From Candidatus Anammoximicrobium sp. (GTDB taxonomy: Bacteria; Planctomycetota; Planctomycetia; Pirellulales; Pirellulaceae): a DNA stretch of 64,000 nucleotides. The stretch lies in NCBI GenBank assembly GCA_012515235.1, contig JAAYYU010000036.1, positions 1-64,000 of the forward strand. The letters run 5' to 3'. The notes beneath the pieces were generated by a model. The model was not told the origin of the DNA. It saw only the letters and a program-made list of their open reading frames with translations, and did not search any database. This document shows positions 38,701-45,536 of this stretch, one piece after another (the stretch's first letter is position 1; each line of letters starts with the position of its first letter). A program made the translations under genes and the position numbers.

Positions 38701-40025
38701 ATGCCCTTGGCGGGATACCAGCGGAAACCGGGAAAGCCAAGCTTGTCCGGATCGCCGCCGCGAGTCTGCATTTGCACGCTTCCGTCCCAGGGCGTCAGCA
38801 ACGTGGTCGACAGTCCCTGTTGTCCGTCCGTCACCAGCAGGAACGGCAGATCGCCGCCCGCCAGGCAGAATTCCTTGCTGCGACAAAACGGATCACCCAC
38901 CGGGAGGTATCGCCCGTTGGTGTAATCCGCCACGCCGACGAAGTACGTTTCGGGTTTCGAAGGGTACAGCGCGAAGGGGTAGTTGAAAGGCTTGATGGTC
39001 GTCTCCGGCCCGGATCGACACTCCAACTCCACGTCGATCGCCGCCTTTCCGTTTACCAGTTCCAGCGTCACGTCGAGAGGAACTTCCGCGGTCTGCCCCT
39101 CCTGGAGAACGCACTTGTACGTCAGGCGATTCGGCCGCGCGTCCGGTTTCATCTCCGAGACGCGGCGGCCCGCGGCCTTGGCGCTTCGATCGTTCTCGCT
39201 GGACCGGGCCGGGGTCTGGCCTTCCTCGTCGGTGAGCACGGCTACAGAGAACGTCATCGGAGCCGAATGGACCCAGTTGCGCGGGGAGTAGCTTTGCCGA
39301 TCCCGTTTCACGGGTGCGCCAGGCTGCGGGTCGGCGTCGTTCAGCCCCAGAGCAAAGCTGAACCGGATCCCCGCCTGGGCATCCTTCAGCACCGGAAAAT
39401 GCTCCAGCGGCATCGCCACCTCCAACTCGTACCCGGGCAGGTGATCCGTTTTGACCAAGCGCACGGCCAGCTTGCTTCCCGCGAACGCTTTCCCGTGGGA
39501 GTCCACCGCCACTTCCTTGCCGGTCGGCGCGAGATGCAGTCCCACCTGCACCGAATCAACCCAGAACTCGACGGAATCAGACTCCCACCACTGTTCCGTC
39601 GCCTCGCCCCCGAACGCCACGTTGTCGTCACGGATGCGGACATAGAGGTAGAACATCGTGTCGTCCCACATGACCTTCGCGCCGCCCGAGCAGTTGGCCT
39701 CGCCGTTGTCGCCCATCCAGGGAAGCCAGATGTAATCGTCATGAGGAATTCGCGACCACTCTTCGGGATTGCCGTCCACGACGATCGGCTTCGCGGCGCG
39801 GCGGGCACGCACGTCATCCTTGTTGGAGGCATGTTGGGCGGGATCCGCCTGGCTCCACAGCGTGCCGGAGGCCTTGTCCAGCACGGTCAGATGCGCGTTC
39901 TCGGCCCCGACCGTGACTTTCAGTTGGGTATCTTCCAGGACCCATGCCTCGCCTTCCCGGCGGACCTCCCCACGAGCCCACGGAACAACGGCCAGCAGCA
40001 GACAGAAAGAAAGCAGGGTTTTCAT
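35790..40025 (-). CDS. Giant exported glycosidase-like protein with inserted CBM9-like domain
   Basis: A 1411-residue protein. The signal peptide ends near PWARG (residue 19). The N-terminal beta-sandwich (VTVGAENAHLTVLDKASGTL) is interrupted at about 65-270 by a CBM9-like domain (AAKPIVVDGNPEEWSRIP ... DSVEFWVDSVQVG), then resumes. A long TIM-barrel region follows (about 380-800), with FGAVNWWGG, LMSEYDNYEDIN, FLDVTTATGLKE and VHEMLDYHEG-like motifs (actual residues RFLDYHEGMMGGG). It is reminiscent of the GH101/GH129/DUF5696 group, but the family call is uncertain. Residues about 1000-1130 look like a CARDB-type adhesion domain, followed by a C-terminal beta domain related in style to the N-terminal one. 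It lies second in the minus-strand cluster, 138 bp after the GH106-like gene. Confidence 0.8.
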   Translation of the reverse strand: MKTLLSFCLLLAVVPWARGEVRREGEAWVLEDTQLKVTVGAENAHLTVLDKASGTLWSQADPAQHASNKDDVRARRAAKPIVVDGNPEEWSRIPHDDYIWLPWMGDNGEANCSGGAKVMWDDTMFYLYVRIRDDNVAFGGEATEQWWESDSVEFWVDSVQVGLHLAPTGKEVAVDSHGKAFAGSKLAVRLVKTDHLPGYELEVAMPLEHFPVLKDAQAGIRFSFALGLNDADPQPGAPVKRDRQSYSPRNWVHSAPMTFSVAVLTDEEGQTPARSSENDRSAKAAGRRVSEMKPDARPNRLTYKCVLQEGQTAEVPLDVTLELVNGKAAIDVELECRSGPETTIKPFNYPFALYPSKPETYFVGVADYTNGRYLPVGDPFCRSKEFCLAGGDLPFLLVTDGQQGLSTTLLTPWDGSVQMQTRGGDPDKLGFPGFRWYPAKGMWARARKGRLSFFANGGYATACKIYRELAQEQGLVRTFTEKAKQKPNVRKLFGAVNWWGGSPAFALEAKAAGMTHGLLNGRPSPESMAEVVAQGWLMSEYDNYEDINDSEVIDRAKSPVKTHAVVKADGEFMTAWVTRDKDMNPVHTFMKQCTGVMTECARIVIPQVLATYPYNTRFLDVTTATGLKECYSPLHPCDRKRDQANREALCAYVGDELGLVAGGEHGRYYDVRFLDYHEGMMGGGCYSWPAGYLRDIESREEIDERYLKYGIDPAYRVPMFELVFHDCVVDYWYWGATNDYLHKFAPEITDRKTALNVLYGTPPMMWVNSHGLRWSEPEERQLMIEIYQQTCKLHEVIADQEMVSHEFLTPDRKVQRSTFADGTVCTVNFGDAVYKVTAGEREFSLGTNDFYVKGPRVEQWRLRTGGANDERDVYIRTEQFLLVQKPAGNVRQQGLVASGNVSLQRDEAGARISLGNGATLDLDLADYCSDWRGKPVALLVLDDRGNVRCRGPVVRDGKVSLQAGDQDARYALLVGDAANAPDLVVSRLDVKLDRGPDGGDRAFPVAILIDAEVKNLGLAMAQEAVFRIQLDGTSGPVLLEKRIPELAAGGELLFHTSLPGNRADGRRQIVASISGTELTQTGPAQKTAPFRTPTVASAFPIRQELHFHVPVGNAEGLAIELTYPLPAEADPANLRVLFAGGISTPAQFERGKEAPGKLVFVLPAGAPAGNTQAELLAVPKGKEGGVYPPDSPFTVPEDGSRLVFGTYSLTLHEGTLTDIAVHQPDGSELTVVSSIIESSQETGWSAEPGQLTDFALEQLGPVRAVFRMSKTLQGGYKLTRRFLFYADRFEVISACEPHRSLLTRTMYAVDGIAVKGSGGQAVMDGVGDNEDFGFAGQPQWFAAFGPKYRSACFALTPAEGFTYWDSGTHRGQMGLGCPGTTERRVFLWGPGTENADFAEKTWKAYAETLEK

Positions 40026-40163
40026 CGCAACCTCCGGCGGGAAACAGGATTCGTTCGGCGTGTGCAAACAGGGAGCAGTTTCGTCCATTGTAGCATTTCA
40101 CGTTGCAGAACCGGTGGGCTAACGCCTCACCGCTCGCCAAAATACCGCGCACGCACCGGGTGT

Positions 40164-42923
40164 CTATTTCGCGCTGCAGACGAAACGTTGCGGCGGCCTG
40201 ACGGTGAGGGTGATCTGCTCGCCTTCGGTTCCGAAATAGCCGCCCCAGCCGACGCTGATGGAAGCCACCTGGGACAGGTCGAGTTCCCCGCGCGTCTGCC
40301 CGAACGGCTTGAACTGGCTGAACATGACGTAGGCGCGGCTGGTCCCCGGTGCGTTCAGATACCGCCCCGTGCTCCCCAGAAAACGCCCGCCGTCGGCCGT
40401 GTTCAGGAAGACCAGCAACTCGGTGCCCGTGCGCTGACCTGGTGGCGCCGAGGCGTCGATCGCCAACCCTTCGCACCCGGTCAGATTCAGCGGCTCCGGA
40501 TAGGCGAAGTTCAGGAACAGGAACGTATCGACCTGGCCCTTGGTCAGGGTGGCCGCCGCGCGCCAGCCGGAGCTGTCATCGCCGGTCAGTTCGGATCGCA
40601 CGAACTGTCCCTGGCCCACGGCCGGTTTGGGCGTCTTGGGCAGCGGCTCGCAGGTGATCGAGAGGGCGGCCGGGACCGTGCCGCCCCAACGTTTTGGCAC
40701 GTTGGCGGTCGTCGATCGGAACAGCATGGCTCCATAGGGGCCGAGTCGCACGGGGACTTGCGTGCCGTCCGCCAGCGGCGTCATCACGCCGGTCGCGGGA
40801 TCCCATTGCTCGCTCACGCCTCGGCCGCAGAAGCGGATCGCCCCTTCCCAGGCCGCGTCGCTGTCGTTGATCGCAAAATAGACCTCGTGTCCGTCGATGC
40901 GGCGCCGTGTGATCTTGACCGGCGATTTCGTTTCGGCACAAGCCGCATCGCGTTCGAACAGCGAGTCGACGATCTGGGGCACCAGCGCGATCATGCCGGT
41001 CGGCAGCAGAATGCCTGCGCCGCCGCCCGGATGGGTGGCCACGCCCGGCGCGTCATCCGCACCGAACAGCTCGCGGGCGATCGCCTGCACGCGGGGCGAA
41101 GCAAACTCGGCTTCGCTGTTGGCGGGCCGTGTGCCGATGGCAATCACCACGCCGCCTTGACGCCAGAACGCGGCCACGTTCTCCCACGCACCCAGCGGCA
41201 GCGTATCGGCGGCGGGCAACACCAGCACGCGCCAGCGCAGGTCGCCATGCGTCAGGGTGCCGTCCGCGGCCTTCGCGTCGCAAAGTGCTTGCGCATCCAC
41301 GTAGGCGAAATCGCGGTTCGCCGCGTACAGCGCCGAACTCACCCCGTCGAAAACGCTCTCGACGCGGCGTGCCGCGGGCTCGTCCGTCGCGCCTCGGAGT
41401 GCGGGAATGAAGGCCGGCCAGACGCTCTCGATGGGGTACAGCACGGCGATGTCCGCGACCTGATGCCCCCCGCGCAACGTGGTCTGGCAGCGGCCGACGT
41501 GCGTGTTGATCCGCTGCAACTGCTCGTCGGTCAGGTCCTTGAAGGCATAGTAGCTGGTCAGCGTGTTGATGCCGCCCCACGCCAGCCGATTGCAGGTGCC
41601 GCGAATCTCGTCCTCGGTGACGATCCGGACGGGGCGTGTGTCGCCCTGCGGCCGGTAGCGCTGGCTGTGGTCCGAAACCTCGCACATCGTCACCGTGCGG
41701 CCTTCCAGATCGGCCGCGCTGCCGATCATGCGGGCGATGTGCCACGGGACCTGCGGCGGGAGGCTCGTCAGGCAGTCGATGCTCGGGGCGTCCAGACGCC
41801 GCAGGCAGCGAAAGAAGTGACCGTACAGCGGCACGTGCCCGACGAGCGACTCTTCCATCAACAGATGGCCGCCGGAGAGGAGGTTGTGCTTGTGGCACCA
41901 GTTCTGAATTTGGCCGAAGAAATTCTCCGAGACCAATTCGCCCACCGTGTTCCAGAAATCGTAGCGGGCCTGCGCGCCGGCCGGCCCGGCCTCGGCGATC
42001 AGCGCCGGCAACAGCGGCCGCAATTCCCGACCGCGGCGACGGCGGAAGTCTTGCTCGATCGTCAGCGACCAGGGCAGCACGCGGTAGGGCATGGGTCGGA
42101 ACCAGAGGTTCTGCAGCGAGGGCTCGTCGGTGAACGTCGAGACAAAGTACCGCCCCAGGTCCGGCCCCAGTTTTTCCGCGTACCGCTGGTGCGTCACTTC
42201 CAAGAACCGCGCGGTCGGCTCCGGCGTCAGCAGGTCGATGCAGGGTTTTTTGTAGGCGAGGCTGATGGCCGCGTGCGTTCCCTCGTAGATCAAATCGTCG
42301 GTCATCGCGACCACGAACCAGTCGCCCGCCGGAGCCTGCCAGACGAGTTGGCCGTCGCGGATCGAGGCCGCGAGATCCCGCGCTTCCTCCAGCGCGATCG
42401 CGCCGCCGCGCCGCGGCAGCGCTGCGGCCAGCACCAGCCGGCCGGGCGGCAGCTTGAGCGAGACGTTGCCGCCCGAGGTGTTCGTGTCGGCGACCAGCAG
42501 ACCGCGCGCGGCCCATTCCGGATGGCCGCGCAGCGTCAGGTCCCGCGCGCTGCCGGAGGGGTAACCACACTCGTCGTACAGCCAGAGCGACATCCCGGCG
42601 GCCTTGGCCAGCCGGACTCCGCGCAGGAAAGCGGGCCACTTCGACTCGTCGTCCACATAGCCGTCGAAGGCGACGTTGCCCGCGAACCCGCCGAAGCCCT
42701 GCGCCGCCAGGGTCTGCAAGTGCTTGTCCTGCTCTTCGGGGTTGTCTTTCTGCGCATGAATGATGCGCAAAATCCGCGCCGAGGCCGGCGGCACCGCAAA
42801 CCGTTCCGCCAGCGGCCGATCTTCCGTCGGCAGCGGAGGGAGCACACCCGTAGCCGGCTCCGCCGCCTGACAGAGCGTGCCACACAAGACAACGAAAAAT
42901 CCGACGCGATATACTTGGCTCAT
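40164..42923 (-). CDS. GH106-like glycosidase (alpha-L-rhamnosidase type), exported
   Basis: A 919-residue exported protein. The signal peptide runs to about residue 21 (LCGTLCQA). The barrel carries the motif MSLWLYDECGYPSGSA (111-126), typical of GH106-like alpha-L-rhamnosidases and related unclassified glycosyl hydrolases, then FTDEPS and a central region (about 330-560) with HLLMEESLVGH and MCEVSDHSQRY. C-terminal beta domains include a fold with LFLNFAYPEPLNL. Rhamnose release would fit the nearby rhamnogalacturonan lyase. ATG 42923 was chosen for the signal peptide. It is the first gene of the minus-strand cluster; the palindrome at 42983-43078 lies just upstream of it. Confidence 0.8.
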   Translation of the reverse strand: MSQVYRVGFFVVLCGTLCQAAEPATGVLPPLPTEDRPLAERFAVPPASARILRIIHAQKDNPEEQDKHLQTLAAQGFGGFAGNVAFDGYVDDESKWPAFLRGVRLAKAAGMSLWLYDECGYPSGSARDLTLRGHPEWAARGLLVADTNTSGGNVSLKLPPGRLVLAAALPRRGGAIALEEARDLAASIRDGQLVWQAPAGDWFVVAMTDDLIYEGTHAAISLAYKKPCIDLLTPEPTARFLEVTHQRYAEKLGPDLGRYFVSTFTDEPSLQNLWFRPMPYRVLPWSLTIEQDFRRRRGRELRPLLPALIAEAGPAGAQARYDFWNTVGELVSENFFGQIQNWCHKHNLLSGGHLLMEESLVGHVPLYGHFFRCLRRLDAPSIDCLTSLPPQVPWHIARMIGSAADLEGRTVTMCEVSDHSQRYRPQGDTRPVRIVTEDEIRGTCNRLAWGGINTLTSYYAFKDLTDEQLQRINTHVGRCQTTLRGGHQVADIAVLYPIESVWPAFIPALRGATDEPAARRVESVFDGVSSALYAANRDFAYVDAQALCDAKAADGTLTHGDLRWRVLVLPAADTLPLGAWENVAAFWRQGGVVIAIGTRPANSEAEFASPRVQAIARELFGADDAPGVATHPGGGAGILLPTGMIALVPQIVDSLFERDAACAETKSPVKITRRRIDGHEVYFAINDSDAAWEGAIRFCGRGVSEQWDPATGVMTPLADGTQVPVRLGPYGAMLFRSTTANVPKRWGGTVPAALSITCEPLPKTPKPAVGQGQFVRSELTGDDSSGWRAAATLTKGQVDTFLFLNFAYPEPLNLTGCEGLAIDASAPPGQRTGTELLVFLNTADGGRFLGSTGRYLNAPGTSRAYVMFSQFKPFGQTRGELDLSQVASISVGWGGYFGTEGEQITLTVRPPQRFVCSAK

Positions 42924-42982
42924 TCCATGTCCCTTCCGTAGCAACGGCTGGCAAAGTAACTTGGCGATTTCGTCCGCGGTCT

Positions 42983-43078
42983 GGGGTCAGGCTTACAGAT
43001 TTCAGTTTTCGCGGCCAATCGTTTTTCCATGTAGTAAGCGCCGTGGCCGCGAAAACTGAAATCTGTAAGCCTGACCCC
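42983..43078. repeat. GGGGTCAGGCTTACAG palindrome, copy 2 (variant)
   Basis: A 96-bp inverted repeat with perfect 35-bp arms. The outer 17 bp are as in the other copies. The inner part then reads TTTCAGTTTTCGCGGCC instead of ATTCAATTTTGGCCG, with matching changes in both arms. The loop is unlike those of the other copies. It lies about 60 bp upstream of the GH106-like gene start. Confidence 0.92.
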
Positions 43079-43765
43079 TGCTCCAGAACCGGGAACTTGT
43101 TTCGGCCATCTCTGCTGCACCTTTCTCGGGTCACTTGGATGCGTCCGTTTTCTGGACGCCGCTGCCAGTTGAGGCTGGCGCAGCACCGTGCAAACGACCG
43201 CCGATTATCGTAGCACAAAACGGCGCTCTTGCATGCCGCCATGCCGTTTAGGAGGGTGGGTACAAATCGTCCTTCCCCATCAATCTTGCATCGCGCTTTG
43301 TTGGGGCTACGGTGCCAACAGCCGGCCCCGCGAGTTCACATCTCCACGCATTACACGCGGCTCTGCAACCTACATGGGTTGGTTACTGGCTCAGCCAGGG
43401 GGCGTGACTCCTACACAGCATTCGAGAAAAACCAGTCGCCTCGTCAAAGTAGCCATCACACTCCGCGTGATGATCGGCAGGAGACACCGGACAGTTGTTT
43501 CTCGAATGGCGCTCAACAGCAGCCATCAGGCAACGAGCCACCGAGACGAGCTCGGTAGGGCGGGACCCGCGCCAGGTAACGCTGGTAGTTGCGCGTTTCG
43601 TCAATCAGGCCGCGGCAACCGTGGATTCCGAGGCCGGGATCGAGCGGGAAACGTGCGAACTTCGGCTAGGGCGGCGTCCAGGCTTAGTCTTGGGGTATAG
43701 GCCAGCATGGAAAAGCGAAATTGGCATGAGGGTGCGTGTTTTACTGCGCGTGGGACGCGAAAAGG

Positions 43766-43941
43766 ATGCCGCAGGCTTGCCCTGCGGAGCCACCCGCTTG
43801 CCACTACAAACGCCGTCATCTCCCACATCCCCGGCCTCGTCTTCGGCGGCTCCGCCGCCGAAGACGAGGCCGGGGGGGAGTGTTGCAGGGCCCGCCGGTG
43901 TAGTGGGAAACGGAAAGAACCGCAGGGCAAGCCTGCGGCAT
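43766..43941. repeat. Nested 176-bp palindromic element
   Basis: The outer arms are perfect over 22 bp (43766-43787 and 43920-43941, ATGCCGCAGGCTTGCCCTGC and its complement). The inner arms are perfect over 21 bp (43829-43849 and 43855-43875, starting CCCCGGCCTCGTCTTCGG) around a CTCCG loop. The sequence between outer and inner arms is also imperfectly complementary, so the whole element is one long decayed inverted repeat. Each outer arm itself contains a CCGCAGG-CTTGC-CCTGCGG hairpin. It looks like a MITE- or REP-type element; the inner hairpin could also stop transcription, but no T-run follows. Confidence 0.85.
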
Positions 43942-44005
43942 TCACGGCAGAACCGCGCTCCCAGGGCCACGAGACCCAACCCCAAATCTTATCCTGGACG
44001 ACGCA

Positions 44006-45439
44006 CTAGGGAGCAACGTCTTTGCGCAACGCCACCTGATCGCGTTCGGCGAGCATCGTCGGGCTGTCCCACACCGGCAGCTGCCTCAGCGTAGTGTTCC
44101 CGTCCGCGCTCTTCCAGGCGGACTTGTCGAGTTCGTAGACCTTGCCCGTGATCAACTCCACGTAGACAGGGTCCTTGAACGTCACGCCCTTGACGGTCAC
44201 CTCGACCTTGTCCCAGGCCAGGTCGTCGCCGGGGATCTGGTCGCTGTACCAAAGCAGCGCGACCGGGGTTCCCGCCTTGTCGAATCCCGCGGCCGTCAGT
44301 TCGCGCGGCGAACCGGACTCGCACTCCAGCAGGCCGACGGGCTTCACTGCGTCGTCAAAGAAGCCCATCATGTGCTGGACGGCGTAGAAGGCGGGCCGTT
44401 TGTAGATGAACTGCAGCAGCAGGTTCGAGCGAATCAGGCCGAACGACTGCAGCATGTCCGGGTACTTCAGGTCGATGATCGTAAACACGCTGCAGGGGAT
44501 GCCGCGTACGCGGTCGCCGGCCATGCGGCGGAGGTCCCATTTGGCCTGGCTGTACTCGGTCCAGGGATAGAACGACAGGGCGTGCGTCCATTCCAGGATC
44601 GACGGGCAGCCGACCTCACCCTGGTACACCTTGTACTTGGGGCTGTAGGCCGCCAGTTCCTGCTTCATCTTTTCTACCGCCGCATACGACGTGTCGGGGT
44701 TTTGGGCGTAGGGATGGTAGACCCAGTATTCGACCAGGTCCCGCTTGCCCGCGGCCTTGAGCGCGTCGAGGACGACGGTGCGGTCCGCGTTGGTGATCGC
44801 CGTGACCAGGATGACGGCCTGCGGCTGGAGCTTCTTGATGAGTTCGGCGGTGGCCAGCACCATGACCGCATAGTCCTTGCCCTGGCCGAACGGCTCATTC
44901 CAGATCTCCCACTCGTGTACCACGTCCTTGTATCGCGTCACCGTCACCTCGACGTACTTCAGCCATGCGGCCAGCGCCTCGTCGGAGTTCACGATCGGGG
45001 CCAGCGACGAACCCAGCTGGATGGTCGATCTGTAAATCGGGTTGCCGTAGCACAGGCACATCCAAGGCTTGACACCCTGTTCGTTCAGGCCGTAGACGCA
45101 TTCGTCCAGCCAGGCAAAATCGTAGACGCCCTTCTCCTTCTCGCACTTGGCCCAGCCGCTTTGCAACCGTCCGCGCTTGGCGCCCAGTTCGCCCACGTAC
45201 TCCTTGTAGACGCTGAACCTGGCCTGGTCGCGGTCGAGCGTCTCGCAGCCGACCGACCAATCCGAGGATTGGATCTCCTTCGCGTGCCGCGTCGCGAGCC
45301 AGCCGATCTGTTTCAGCTCCGGCCCGGATGACTTGAGCTTTTCCCAGGTGATGCTGCGATACGTTCTGCCCTTCTCCGCTCCGATGGCGACGGAACAGAT
45401 CGACAGCCCGAGGACTGCGGCCAGGGTGACGTTTCTCAT
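44006..45439 (-). CDS. Clan GH-A glycoside hydrolase (GH39/GH5-like), exported
   Basis: A 477-residue protein with a short signal peptide (LGLSICSVAIGA). The TIM barrel carries the clan GH-A signature: EIWNEPFG at 178-185 with acid/base E182, and VYQGEVGCPS at 271-280 with probable nucleophile E275. RLQSGWAKCEKEKGVYDFAW near residue 100 matches the GH39/GH5-like first strands. The C-terminal ~110 residues form a small beta domain. The exact family and substrate are not resolved; beta-xylosidase- or galactanase-like activities are possible. It lies downstream of the second GH106-like gene, separated from it by 94 bp that contain a palindrome. Confidence 0.85.
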   Translation of the reverse strand: MRNVTLAAVLGLSICSVAIGAEKGRTYRSITWEKLKSSGPELKQIGWLATRHAKEIQSSDWSVGCETLDRDQARFSVYKEYVGELGAKRGRLQSGWAKCEKEKGVYDFAWLDECVYGLNEQGVKPWMCLCYGNPIYRSTIQLGSSLAPIVNSDEALAAWLKYVEVTVTRYKDVVHEWEIWNEPFGQGKDYAVMVLATAELIKKLQPQAVILVTAITNADRTVVLDALKAAGKRDLVEYWVYHPYAQNPDTSYAAVEKMKQELAAYSPKYKVYQGEVGCPSILEWTHALSFYPWTEYSQAKWDLRRMAGDRVRGIPCSVFTIIDLKYPDMLQSFGLIRSNLLLQFIYKRPAFYAVQHMMGFFDDAVKPVGLLECESGSPRELTAAGFDKAGTPVALLWYSDQIPGDDLAWDKVEVTVKGVTFKDPVYVELITGKVYELDKSAWKSADGNTTLRQLPVWDSPTMLAERDQVALRKDVAP

Positions 45440-45485
45440 GTTTGCTTCTCCTCTGCGGTTGCGTTGGATTGACGATTCGCGTGCT

Positions 45486-45536
45486 TGAAAATGGGACAGG
45501 CACCGAACGTCCTGTTCGGAGCCAGTCCCGTTTTCA
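45486..45536. repeat. Palindrome of the GGGACAGGCACC type overlapping a stop codon
   Basis: A 51-bp imperfect inverted repeat: TGAAAATGGGACAGGCACCG at the left, and at the right an arm whose complement starts TGAAAACGGGACTGGCTCCG. The arms are 23 bp with three mismatches, and the loop is GTCCT. Its right end includes the TGA stop codon (complement of 45534-45536) of the GH106-like gene, so it would form a hairpin at the 3' end of that mRNA. It looks like a dispersed REP-type repeat as well as a possible terminator or mRNA-stabilising structure. Confidence 0.8.

Larger units (their letters stand above)
42924..44005. other. Long gene-free stretch rich in palindromes
   Basis: About 1.08 kb. It holds GGGGTCAGG palindrome copy 2 (42983-43078) and the nested palindrome at 43766-43941. 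In 43100-43700 there are only overlapping, Arg/Ser-rich frames on both strands with no recognised domain, no tRNA-like cloverleaf and no remnant I can name. Confidence 0.6.

Noticed and set aside
38121-42941. A 1606-codon plus-strand open frame opposite the two large glycosidase genes
   Set aside because: It lacks any domain, is Arg/Gly/His-rich and runs antisense to two genes with clear catalytic motifs and signal peptides. High GC content makes such antisense frames common.
43829-43875. Classical rho-independent terminator
   Set aside because: The 21-bp stem is strong, but there is no following T-run on either strand and it sits inside a larger palindromic element.
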